This document shows positions 17,880 through 26,204 of a DNA stretch of 64,000 nucleotides, in pieces. The position numbers and the translations under genes are program-made. Origin of the DNA: JAIQFL01 sp035295745 (GTDB taxonomy: Bacteria > Acidobacteriota > Terriglobia > Bryobacterales > Bryobacteraceae); NCBI GenBank assembly GCA_035295745.1, contig DATGIL010000102.1, forward strand, positions 186,001 to 250,000, read 5' to 3'. Position 1 is the stretch's first letter. Each line of letters begins with the position of its first letter. Under the pieces are notes generated by a model. The model searched no databases. It was given only the letters and a program-made list of their open reading frames with translations, and was not told where the DNA came from.

Positions 17880-19679
17880 TCAGATTTGGCTGGGACTACC
17901 CAGAAATTCGGTCATGGGGGCATCTCCGGCGGCATTGACGCCATGCGGGCGTACGACTTGGAGCGCGGTAGCCGCCAGGATTCGCAGGTCGAGCACTGCG
18001 TTTGCGTGCTCGACATACCATACGTCGAGGCGAAACCGCTCATCCCAGGACACCAGGTTGCGCCCGTGAATCTGGGCCCATCCCGTGATCCCAGGCCGAA
18101 CCACCAGTCGCTTTCGTTGAAATTCGTTGTACCGTCCGACGTAGCGGGCCAGCAGTGGCCTCGGCCCCACCAGACTCATGTCCCCTTTGATCACGTTCCA
18201 CAACTGCGGCAGTTCATCGATGCTCGTCTTCCGTAGAAACCTGCCGAATGCACTCATCCGCTGTGGATCGGGTAGCGGATTCCCGAAGTCATCCCGCGCA
18301 TCGCTCATGGTGCGGAGTTTGTACGTTCGAAACGTCTTGCCACCCAGACCGCCCCGCTCCTGCCGAAAAATCACGTTCGTGCCGAGCTTGTACCGGACCG
18401 CAATCGCCGCCAGCAGAAAGATCGGCGCGGTCAAAAGCGCCAGAAGCGACGCACTCAACACGTCGAAACCTCTCTTGACGCCACGATAGAGAATACCCGG
18501 GCGCCGGTGGCAGGCCTCCACGGCAGCCCGGTATTCACGGAGCAACCCACACGAGATTTCGTCGCGGCGGAATCGGCGGACCACGAAGCTCCGCGCCGCC
18601 GATCCCAGTGATTTGCGCAGGTTCGCGTTGCAGACGAGCTGATCGATTGCAACTGCGAGTTCCTCCGCATCGCGCGGTTTCACCAGGAGGCCGGTGACGC
18701 CATCTTCTACCGCGTCCACCACTCCATCCACTCGCGAGGCCACTACCGGTAAGCGCATAGCACCCGCCTCCATTGCCACCACGCCGAAACCTTCGCGATA
18801 AGTGGGAAGGGCGAGGATATCCATCGCCGCATAGGCGGCAGGCATATCGCGCAGCAGCCCGCCGGACACGCGCACTCTGGGGTGGCAATAGAGGTACTGC
18901 AGGTCGTTCGCGTTGACCGGGTCGTCAACATCCTCGAACCCGCACAGGAACAGCCAGAGGTTCGCATGCCGCGTGCTGAGTTGCTCCCATGCGGCACGCA
19001 GTTCCGAAATCCCTTTGTCGCGTGAGAATCGCCCCGCGAAACCCAAAACCAGCGCATCCTCGGGTATTTGATAGGTTCTCCGGAACTGCCGGCGGTCTTC
19101 TGCGCCTCTGCGTTCCGGATCGAACTCGACTGGATCGAGGCCGGAGCATGCTCCGTTGCCGATGATTCGGACCTTGTCTGACGGGCAGATTCCAGCGTTC
19201 GTCACGGTGTTGCGAAGAGACGGGCTGACCGCGAGCACATGCGTCGCAAGCGTGGCGGTCAGACGGTCCGTGGTACGGACTAATGCGCCCCGCCATCCTG
19301 CCAGAGTCTCGGTTCGCAATCCGTGGAACGTAAAGTACCGGACTTTCACTCCGGCCGCTACCGCGGCGACCATTCCCAGGAGTCCCGACTTCGGTGTGTG
19401 AGCGTGAACCACGTCCGGTCGAATCTCCCGCACCGCCTGCCAGATTCGGTAAGTCGCAATGAGGTCGGCTAGCGGGCTGATTCTGCGCTGAATCGACACC
19501 CGGCGAACGCGGATCCCGGTGGCCTCTTCGAATCCGAGCAAGTCGGGACCGTCTCCGCTGATCGCGTGCACCTCCACGCCACAACTCTGCAGCGTCTGCA
19601 CCTGCTGGCGGAAGAACACGTCAAGACCCTGGGGGTTGGTGATCACGATCGCCAATCGGATTGGGTTTGCCTTATGCAT
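17880..19679 (-). CDS. Bifunctional GT4 glycosyltransferase - polyprenyl-phosphate sugar phosphotransferase fusion
   Basis: 599 residues in two domains. Residues 8-385 are a GT-B fold GT4 glycosyltransferase with the donor-site E-x7-E (Glu296 to Glu304, in REGFGVVAMEAG). Residues 398-575 are a monotopic phosphoglycosyltransferase (bacterial sugar transferase): KRGFDVLSASLLALL re-entrant helix, FRQERGGLGG, FRTYKLRTM, catalytic Asp488-Glu489 in TSIDELPQLWNV, and GPRPLL. One half should start glycan assembly by loading a sugar phosphate onto undecaprenyl phosphate; the other would add a following sugar. These are normally two proteins. It overlaps the upstream GT4 gene by 8 bp. There is no stop or frame change at the junction. 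Confidence 0.93.
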   Translation of the reverse strand: MHKANPIRLAIVITNPQGLDVFFRQQVQTLQSCGVEVHAISGDGPDLLGFEEATGIRVRRVSIQRRISPLADLIATYRIWQAVREIRPDVVHAHTPKSGLLGMVAAVAAGVKVRYFTFHGLRTETLAGWRGALVRTTDRLTATLATHVLAVSPSLRNTVTNAGICPSDKVRIIGNGACSGLDPVEFDPERRGAEDRRQFRRTYQIPEDALVLGFAGRFSRDKGISELRAAWEQLSTRHANLWLFLCGFEDVDDPVNANDLQYLYCHPRVRVSGGLLRDMPAAYAAMDILALPTYREGFGVVAMEAGAMRLPVVASRVDGVVDAVEDGVTGLLVKPRDAEELAVAIDQLVCNANLRKSLGSAARSFVVRRFRRDEISCGLLREYRAAVEACHRRPGILYRGVKRGFDVLSASLLALLTAPIFLLAAIAVRYKLGTNVIFRQERGGLGGKTFRTYKLRTMSDARDDFGNPLPDPQRMSAFGRFLRKTSIDELPQLWNVIKGDMSLVGPRPLLARYVGRYNEFQRKRLVVRPGITGWAQIHGRNLVSWDERFRLDVWYVEHANAVLDLRILAATALQVVRPHGVNAAGDAPMTEFLGSPSQI

Positions 19680-20895
19680 TCACTTCCCTCCCGAGGAAGT
19701 GCCCGCTGCTTTGCTGCCGGAAATATGCGCGAGTCGTGTCAAGGAGGTCCTCGAAGAAGCCGTCCCACAGCGGGTACAACTCGTCCGCGTGGAAGCGGCG
19801 GGCAGTTTGCAGGTTTTCTTCCGACATCCGGTCCAGCCGCGGTTTCGAGGAGAGAACGCACCGCAGTTTGTCCGCGAGCGCGACTGCATGTCCCGGCCTG
19901 ACCAGATCTCCAGCGTCCAGGACGTCGGGCACACCGCCTACGCGAGTCGCCACACACGGCAATGCCCTGGCCATCGCCTCCAGCAGGGCGCGCGGCATTC
20001 CTTCCGTCCGCGAAGGCAGCACGAAGAGGTCCGCTTTATCGAGTTCGCAACGGACGGCGGCGCCGGCCGGAAGCGCGCCGGCAAATCGCACCGCTTCACT
20101 GATGCCCAGCCTCTCCGCCTGCGCGCGAAGATCGACTTCGCACCTGCCCGAGCCGACCACCGTGAGATCGAGCATCAGGCCTTCGGCGCGGCAGATGGCC
20201 AAGGCGTCGAGCAGGACATCGAGGCCTTTGTATGCCTGCGACAAGGTGGCTACCGTGACCAGGTGCGGATTTGCGGACAGTTGATGATTGCGGGGACCAG
20301 TGCAAAATGCTGCATCGTCAAGATTGACATCCGAGCAGTCGAGCACCTTTCCTGCCTCTTGCGGAGGATAGGCGCTGCGCAACCCCGGAGTTACATACAA
20401 GGCGGCTGCGGCCCTGGCGCATTGCAGCGTCTGATTTCTAGCGAACCACCACCGAAATACGCCCCGCAGAGGATGATGCATGGCGCCGGGCGCCATCGCT
20501 TCGCGCGGATCCCCGACCACGTACACGGCGTAAGGACGACGTTGCCGCCACAGCACCGACGCCGCAAAGGTCCCGAGATTGGAGGGAATCCGCAGGCACA
20601 CCGCCGATCGCGAGTTCATCGCGGCTTCTACGGCCGCTTCTACTTGCCACGCGTTCTTGGCGAACTGCAGCGGGCCCAGGTAGTTCGGAATCGGTACCAG
20701 CCGCACGCCGGGACCATCCACTCTTTGCCAGTTCGGTTTGGGTTGCGCGCAATCGCACACCCGCCCGATGACGGCGACCGAGTCGTAGGTCTTTAGGTAC
20801 CGATGCCAAAAATCGTATTCGTAGGAGGTATCCGTCCAGATCGCACCGTCCGGAGAGCGGTGAAAGCGATATTCGGTAACATGACTGAGTTCCAT
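19672..20895 (-). CDS. GT4-family glycosyltransferase
   Basis: 407 residues with a GT-B architecture. The C-terminal half is well conserved: PHLVTVATLSQAYKGLDVLLDAL, LTVVGSGRCEVDLRAQAE, then FVLPSRTEGMPRALLEAMARALP, which holds the GT4 donor-site E-x7-E, followed by CVATRVGGVPDVL. The N-terminal acceptor half is less typical. It adds a sugar from a nucleotide donor to the growing lipid-linked glycan in the cytoplasm; donor and acceptor cannot be read from sequence. The gene overlaps the GT-PGT fusion gene by 8 bp, indicating tight coexpression. Confidence 0.9.
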   Translation of the reverse strand: MELSHVTEYRFHRSPDGAIWTDTSYEYDFWHRYLKTYDSVAVIGRVCDCAQPKPNWQRVDGPGVRLVPIPNYLGPLQFAKNAWQVEAAVEAAMNSRSAVCLRIPSNLGTFAASVLWRQRRPYAVYVVGDPREAMAPGAMHHPLRGVFRWWFARNQTLQCARAAAALYVTPGLRSAYPPQEAGKVLDCSDVNLDDAAFCTGPRNHQLSANPHLVTVATLSQAYKGLDVLLDALAICRAEGLMLDLTVVGSGRCEVDLRAQAERLGISEAVRFAGALPAGAAVRCELDKADLFVLPSRTEGMPRALLEAMARALPCVATRVGGVPDVLDAGDLVRPGHAVALADKLRCVLSSKPRLDRMSEENLQTARRFHADELYPLWDGFFEDLLDTTRAYFRQQSSGHFLGREVNA

Positions 20896-20910
20896 CTTGA
20901 TTCACCTCGG

Positions 20911-21612
20911 CTAGACAGCCAGTACGAGCATTGAGAATCCGCCACACCAAAGGGCCGCGGCATCGCGGTTCAGAGCGAACAGGACCTTACGCGGCAGTTG
21001 CATCAGGCGCGTTCCCAGGCCTGGCGATTGTGTGGCTGCTGCCGCAGGTGTGTAGAACCAGTCGAAAACGTGATACCCGGCATCCTCGAGCGTCCGCAGG
21101 GCGAGGTCCTTTGTGAAGTAGTGCAGGTGGCCGGCGGTGTCTCGCACTTTCGACGGTATGCTGCGCGCGACACCCTGCACAGAAAGATCCAGCGGGAAAT
21201 GAAAGATCTTGTATTGTCCAAGCATCCGCACCTGGCGCAGGAAGCGCATGTGATCCTCGACATGCTCCACCACGTCCATCAACAACACCACGTCATAGAA
21301 GCGCACCGGGCCATCTTCGAGAATGTCGCCCAGTTCGAAATGCAGGTTCGCGTTAGCGTGCCGATGGCATAATTCGTAAGCCTGCGGCGAGATCTCGTAT
21401 CCCCAGAACTCGGTGCCCTCCGCACTGTGGTGTTGCAGTCCGGCTAGAATTTCTCCCGCCCCACAACCCACTTCGCAAATCGTCGCCGGCTCAATGCGGT
21501 GCTGCGTCAGCATGTTGCGAATCTGCGAGACCTTCCAGGGCGCATCTTCCGAATGCCAGGTAGGATGCATCGCCAGATACTGGCCGTTTTGATAAATCCC
21601 TGCGACTGACAT
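20911..21612 (-). CDS. Class I SAM-dependent methyltransferase
   Basis: 233 residues with motif I (ICEVGCGAGEILAG), an acidic motif II region and the DVVLLMDVVEHVEDH motif typical of methyltransferase families 11/23. The C-terminus has a hydrophobic tail. In this operon it likely methylates a sugar or an end group of the glycan. It is followed after 15 bp by the GT4 gene. Confidence 0.87.
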   Translation of the reverse strand: MSVAGIYQNGQYLAMHPTWHSEDAPWKVSQIRNMLTQHRIEPATICEVGCGAGEILAGLQHHSAEGTEFWGYEISPQAYELCHRHANANLHFELGDILEDGPVRFYDVVLLMDVVEHVEDHMRFLRQVRMLGQYKIFHFPLDLSVQGVARSIPSKVRDTAGHLHYFTKDLALRTLEDAGYHVFDWFYTPAAAATQSPGLGTRLMQLPRKVLFALNRDAAALWCGGFSMLVLAV

Positions 21613-21624
21613 GGTTTCTCCTCT

Positions 21625-22383
21625 CTACCAGGCGCCGAAACGCCGGAGGCCCGCCTCGGTGGCACCGACCACCATCAAACTAACGCCGCCGATGGTGCGG
21701 CTGGCGAGCCACGGATTGACCGCGCTGACTGCCCATCGAAATGGGAAGCTGAATCGCTGCAGCATCGACATGGTGCCGGAGGGTGCCATGAAGCCGAAAG
21801 TGAAGCGGTAGTCGAGTGGCATGATCCCGGAAAGCGTGAGCAGGTTCAGAGCGTTCGGGACGTCCAGGAACAGCACGTGCTTGGGGTACGAAAGCTTGCG
21901 GCGGTAGCGATTCAAGACGGCATTCGCCAGCGAGTTGTCGAGCGGAATGTGAAGTCCCACCAACAGCGAGCGCGACGCCACGTTTTTCAGGAAAGAGATC
22001 GTATCGGGCACGTGCTCCGCGACGTCGAACAACGTCACCAGATCGGCACGCTCCTCAGACTGGCAGAAGTCCTGGCATAAGAAGCGGACTCCGGAGTGCT
22101 TGAGATCGTGAACGGAGGGGAAGATATCATAGCCGGCGGCCGATTCGATCGGGTGGCCATCCCGCTTCAGCCCCTCCGTGATCAGCGCCGCGGTTCGTCC
22201 GCCGCCACATCCCACGTCCGCGTAGCTGCTGATCTGCAGGGGCTTCTGGGAGACCAGGGTACCGAACAGCTTCAGAAACGCATCGGCCTTGAATGCCGCA
22301 TCCTGGTCCGGATCTTCATGCGTCGCGTAATAATCGCCCGAAGCATAGCTCGGAACGATGAAAGAACCCGCTTTTGCGTTCAT
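21625..22383 (-). CDS. Class I SAM-dependent methyltransferase
   Basis: 252 residues from ATG 22383, placed 8 bp after GGGGGA; a second ATG at 22389 is too close to that site. Motif I is YADVGCGGGRTAALI, and the LVTLFDVAEHVPD block matches the same family as the neighbour at 20911, suggesting a duplicated or paired function. The target is probably the exopolysaccharide. Immediately upstream lies a 284-bp gap occupied by repeats. Confidence 0.86.
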   Translation of the reverse strand: MNAKAGSFIVPSYASGDYYATHEDPDQDAAFKADAFLKLFGTLVSQKPLQISSYADVGCGGGRTAALITEGLKRDGHPIESAAGYDIFPSVHDLKHSGVRFLCQDFCQSEERADLVTLFDVAEHVPDTISFLKNVASRSLLVGLHIPLDNSLANAVLNRYRRKLSYPKHVLFLDVPNALNLLTLSGIMPLDYRFTFGFMAPSGTMSMLQRFSFPFRWAVSAVNPWLASRTIGGVSLMVVGATEAGLRRFGAW

Positions 22384-22438
22384 AATCATTTCCCCCTTGG
22401 CTTTGTTTTTTAGAAGCGTGAAGCGTCGCTATGACGTT

Positions 22439-22677
22439 CGCTCCCTCACGGTCGCGGCTCGTTGTACCCTGCTCGATTTTTGCGAGCTCACTTTTTACGA
22501 GCCGCTTTTTACAAGGCGATTTTTGCGAGCCGATTTTTACAACGAGCCGCCTTTTACGAACCGCTTTTTACGAGCCGTTACAACGAGCCGCTTTTACAAC
22601 GAGCCGCTTTTTACGAGCCGCACGCGTCCGCAAGCGTCTCTCAACGCCTGACAACGAGCCGCGCGCGTCAGCAAGCG
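22439..22677. repeat. REP-like repeat cluster inside the exopolysaccharide operon
   Basis: Arms of the dispersed family occur here: a reverse-oriented arm at 22439-22461 (ending in GGTCGCGGCTCG) and forward arms at 22615-22636 and 22655-22677 (GAGCCGCGCGCGTCAGCAAG). Between them, roughly 22490-22620, a short unit resembling ACGAGCCGCTTTTTAC is repeated about seven or eight times with small changes. The cluster fills the gap between two same-direction methyltransferase genes and covers the stop codon of the upstream one (22668-22670). Confidence 0.85.
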
Positions 22678-23447
22678 TCTCTCGACGCGGCGACTTTCAA
22701 GAAGTAATAGACCTCGCCGCTATTCCGAAATCCCAAAAAGCGCAATGGCGATGGCCAACGCTCGTCGCGCTTCGAGACCACCTCGAGCCCGCTATTGAGA
22801 AATACCTTCTGCCACTGATCGCGTGTCAGGAAGCAAACTCCCACGTTGGCGGTCTTGATGCCGATCGCTCTTAAGATTCCCGCCATAAAGCCTGGTAACT
22901 GCGTGGAACTCACCATGTGCACCAGCCGGCACCCCAGACTCTTCCAGAGCCACATCTCGTGATAAATCTCGCGGATCATGATGGTGCCAGTGGGCGTCAA
23001 TTGCGCCCGCAACGATGCGAGGAGCTCGGTCACGCCCTGAATCGTCGCCCGATAACCACGGCCGTCGATCACATGATGCAGCACCGCATCGAAGTTAATC
23101 AGGTCGAACTGCACGCCGCGCAGGGGAATCGCGCGAGCATCGGCCACGAACAGCACCTTGTTCCCCATGAGGGCATTGCGCGAAAGCATCTCCGTAGAGA
23201 GGTCGAACCCTAACGCCCGGCCCTTGGGATACTGCCGCAGGAACTCGTCCGCCAGGTACCCCGCTCCGCAGCCGATATCGAGCAGTCGGGGCTCACCGGA
23301 CGCGATCGGTGCTTCCTGTTTCAGAAGCCTGATGCGCTCGCGGCAAATCGAAATGTGCTTCGGACGATGAACGTCCGTGTATAAGTCGGCCTGGTGGTCG
23401 AAGTGCTGGCGGACGCGAAGGTCAGTATCGGCTGTACTTGAAGTCAT
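22668..23447 (-). CDS. Class I SAM-dependent methyltransferase (methyltransferase 11 type)
   Basis: 259 residues. Motif I is LLDIGCGAGYLADEFL, with a later DLINFDAVLHHVID block. It probably methylates a sugar of the exopolysaccharide or a related intermediate. The last residues (VAASRDAC) and the TGA stop fall inside a REP-like repeat arm, so the natural C-terminus seems to have been replaced or trimmed by the repeat. Its start overlaps the end of the upstream polymerase gene by 26 bp. Confidence 0.86.
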   Translation of the reverse strand: MTSSTADTDLRVRQHFDHQADLYTDVHRPKHISICRERIRLLKQEAPIASGEPRLLDIGCGAGYLADEFLRQYPKGRALGFDLSTEMLSRNALMGNKVLFVADARAIPLRGVQFDLINFDAVLHHVIDGRGYRATIQGVTELLASLRAQLTPTGTIMIREIYHEMWLWKSLGCRLVHMVSSTQLPGFMAGILRAIGIKTANVGVCFLTRDQWQKVFLNSGLEVVSKRDERWPSPLRFLGFRNSGEVYYFLKVAASRDAC

Positions 23448-24909
23448 CGACGATTCTCCTTTGGCCTGCGAGCGAAAGCGTTCGGTGCGATGCCAGTGCG
23501 ATCAGGATGCCGGGAACCGCACCGTACTTCACTACAAAGAAAATCTGGTTGTCAGAGTCATTGATCAGCAACAGAATGCAGAAGTTCACCAGGAACGGCA
23601 CGATCAGCAAGCGGCTGTCGCCCGGATTCAAGGTGTTCATGATGCGGCGAAGTCCGGAGATCGCGACCGCCAGGACCACGAAAGCCAGCGGAACAAAAAT
23701 AGGGCCGAAATTCAGCATCGTCTCTCCCACCAGGCCGTAGACTCGCGAACTCTGGAATACCGCGCTGTTGTCGTATGACCCGACGCCGTATTCCGCTTCC
23801 GTCGTCCACTTGAGTTTCGAAGGCGGCCGCGACGGCCACAGCGTTTTCGGAATCAACAGGCAGATGGCGCCCAGGTAAGTGCGGCCGAGCGCATAGTCGT
23901 AGGGCACCTGTGAGCCGAGCAGGCGATACAGCAGGAATGCCTGAACATCGCTGCGTCCCAGGTCGCCCATCACTACGTCCGCCGTCGTCTCGGTGCCATC
24001 CGCGATTTCCGAGTAGCTCGAGGTCGTGGATACGAACGACAAAGTGTCGGCGCCCTTCGTCTTGTAAACGGCATAGGCCATCATGAACAGCACCAGCACC
24101 GGCAGTCCGCAGAGAACCAGCTTGCGAGGCACGGGCCGGACCCAGAAATGAATCACGCCGACTCCCCAGAAGAGGCCCCAAACTGTGTTGCTTCGACTTC
24201 CCCGCAGGCCGCCGAACAGCAGGAGCAGGAAAAAGAAGACCACCAGCACGATTCCCACAACCCACCAGCTCCGCCGCCACCGCGCTCCCCACGACCAGAC
24301 GGCGAAGGCAAAAATCGCGAGGATCGGAAAGCTCTCGGAAATGGAGAACGCGGCCGTCGTATTCTGGAACGCGTCCTGCCCTTTCAGCCAGTTGCTGTAT
24401 TCCGCGATGTAGCCCTGGATTCCGCCCAGCGAGTAGTAGGCCCACGCCTGCAGTCCGCCGCTCACGATCAGTCCCAGCAGGACGAAGCACCAGAATCGCC
24501 TGGCATTGATTTGCCACATTCCCGGTTCCGGCGATTGGAACAGCGCGGGCTTACTCCAGGTCTTGAGCGCGTAGCGGTAGATCAAGAGCCCAATAAAACA
24601 AAGCACGCCAAGACAGCCCAGCCACGGACGATAATCTTCTGGCTGGTCGGGCAGGTAACGCAGACGATGGCCCCATCCGCCGACGAGCAACGGACACAAG
24701 TAGAAGACGTGTACGCCGAGCAGGCCCAGCACCCCGGCCGGATCGAAGGGTTGCAGTTTCCCGCGCAGCCAGTCCACCGCATCCACCGCGACCACCGTTC
24801 CCGATGCCACTACCGGAACCACCATCCAGTGGATCAACTCCGGCGAAATGCACATCAGACCGATCGCGCAAAGCGAGGTCGCGAAGAACGAGATCAGCCA
24901 GGAGATCAT
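23422..24909 (-). CDS. O-antigen polymerase-like membrane protein (Wzy)
   Basis: 495 residues from ATG 24909, which overlaps the flippase stop by 4 bp (ATGA); an upstream start would add a non-hydrophobic leader. About twelve TM segments are visible, with a central loop rich in aromatic residues (RTYLGAICLLIPKTLWPSRPPSK), as in oligosaccharide repeat-unit polymerases. It likely polymerises lipid-linked repeat units in the periplasm, working with the flippase (24906) and Wzc (26201). Family assignment is by topology and context because Wzy proteins diverge strongly. Confidence 0.78.
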   Translation of the reverse strand: MISWLISFFATSLCAIGLMCISPELIHWMVVPVVASGTVVAVDAVDWLRGKLQPFDPAGVLGLLGVHVFYLCPLLVGGWGHRLRYLPDQPEDYRPWLGCLGVLCFIGLLIYRYALKTWSKPALFQSPEPGMWQINARRFWCFVLLGLIVSGGLQAWAYYSLGGIQGYIAEYSNWLKGQDAFQNTTAAFSISESFPILAIFAFAVWSWGARWRRSWWVVGIVLVVFFFLLLLFGGLRGSRSNTVWGLFWGVGVIHFWVRPVPRKLVLCGLPVLVLFMMAYAVYKTKGADTLSFVSTTSSYSEIADGTETTADVVMGDLGRSDVQAFLLYRLLGSQVPYDYALGRTYLGAICLLIPKTLWPSRPPSKLKWTTEAEYGVGSYDNSAVFQSSRVYGLVGETMLNFGPIFVPLAFVVLAVAISGLRRIMNTLNPGDSRLLIVPFLVNFCILLLINDSDNQIFFVVKYGAVPGILIALASHRTLSLAGQRRIVDDFKYSRY

Positions 24910-26204
24910 CCGATCGCCTCCGCGGTTTCGGCCCGGCGGACCGCGACCAATCCCCATCCCGCCTGGACACCGTAGCCCAACATCATCGCCGCCGCGGCCC
25001 CAGTCAATGCATAAGCGGGCACCAGGAACTGGCAGGCCACCGTCGTGACGATCGTCATCGCGATCAGAGAGCCGAGTTGATCACGGTACCGGCGTACCGC
25101 GATCAGCGCGTAGCTAAAGATCGAAGCGGTGTTGGCCAGGACCGCGGCAGCTCCCAGGCACAGCAGTAATCTCCAGCCGGCCACATATTCCGGGCGGTAA
25201 ACGATCGCCAGAATCTCTTTGCCCGCGGCGAAGAATACCAACAACGCGCCAATTCCAGCCGCTACGCCCAGGCTCACCAGGTTGCGCAGCACGCGGTTGA
25301 ATTCGTTTCGCACTCCGAATGCGTGAGTGGTTGCCAGCCGCGGACTGGCGCCTTCAGCCAGTGCCGATACTGCATAACCGCCGGCCATCGCCACATAGAA
25401 GACTGCCGAGAATAGGCCGACATCGCTGGCGCTCAGCACATGCTGAATGAAATATCGCGGGATATTGACTCCCAACGACATGAGCATCGCGGCGGTACCG
25501 AGCGGCGCAGACCTTGCCGCCAGGCGTCGCAGGGTCGGGATGTGCCACCGGAAGCGCAATCCGTCGTCTCCCATACGGCGGCAGCAGGCCGCTGCCAGAG
25601 GCAGATCGCACAACAACAGCAGCAGCCCCGAACTCAGGCACAGCGCCATCGCCGCCGACACAGCATCGCGCCGGAAGTAACAGGCCACGGCCACGGCGAG
25701 GACGGATCCGGCGCCGCGCACCAGAATCGAAACCGTCATCCGGTTCGCCTGATCGCAGCGAAGGAAGAGGCCGTAGAAGAGATCGCTGCCCGATTCGAAC
25801 GATTTCGCCAGTGCCACGCAGATCACTACCAGAGCAGTCTGCGGGGTCGAGGAGTCGAGCAAACCGATGCCGCACACAACCGCCAGGGCGGCCAGCGTCA
25901 TCAACAGCCGTACCGCCAGGTAGTCGGGAAGTCCATATTCGCCGTGTGCGTCGGTGGCCAGCACAGTTCGCAGGCGCAGATTACTAAGAAGAAAGATCGG
26001 CGCTGTGATTGCGAATCCCAGGGAAAGCTGGCCAACCATTTCGGAGCTCGAGAGCTTGGCCACCGTGCTGATGATCAGCCACTGCGAGGCAAGATAAATC
26101 GTGTTGGCTACGAACACCCATACGAAATTCGCGCGTACCGAGGCGCCTGGCCGCAGCGCCCCGGTCGCGGCTTGCGGGTTATCTACAACAATCCCAGTCG
26201 TCAC
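24906..26204 (-). CDS. Oligosaccharide flippase (Wzx-like, MOP superfamily)
   Basis: 432 residues with about twelve to fourteen TM helices in the pattern of the polysaccharide-transporter branch of the MATE/MOP superfamily: an N-terminal block FVFVANTIYLASQWLIISTVAKL, then EMVGQLSLGFAITAPIFLLSNL and the mid-protein SDVGLFSAVFYVAMAGGYAVSAL, each broken by short loops. It should flip undecaprenyl-linked repeat units across the inner membrane. It is translationally coupled to both neighbours by 4-bp ATGA overlaps. Confidence 0.87.
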   Translation of the reverse strand: MTTGIVVDNPQAATGALRPGASVRANFVWVFVANTIYLASQWLIISTVAKLSSSEMVGQLSLGFAITAPIFLLSNLRLRTVLATDAHGEYGLPDYLAVRLLMTLAALAVVCGIGLLDSSTPQTALVVICVALAKSFESGSDLFYGLFLRCDQANRMTVSILVRGAGSVLAVAVACYFRRDAVSAAMALCLSSGLLLLLCDLPLAAACCRRMGDDGLRFRWHIPTLRRLAARSAPLGTAAMLMSLGVNIPRYFIQHVLSASDVGLFSAVFYVAMAGGYAVSALAEGASPRLATTHAFGVRNEFNRVLRNLVSLGVAAGIGALLVFFAAGKEILAIVYRPEYVAGWRLLLCLGAAAVLANTASIFSYALIAVRRYRDQLGSLIAMTIVTTVACQFLVPAYALTGAAAAMMLGYGVQAGWGLVAVRRAETAEAIG

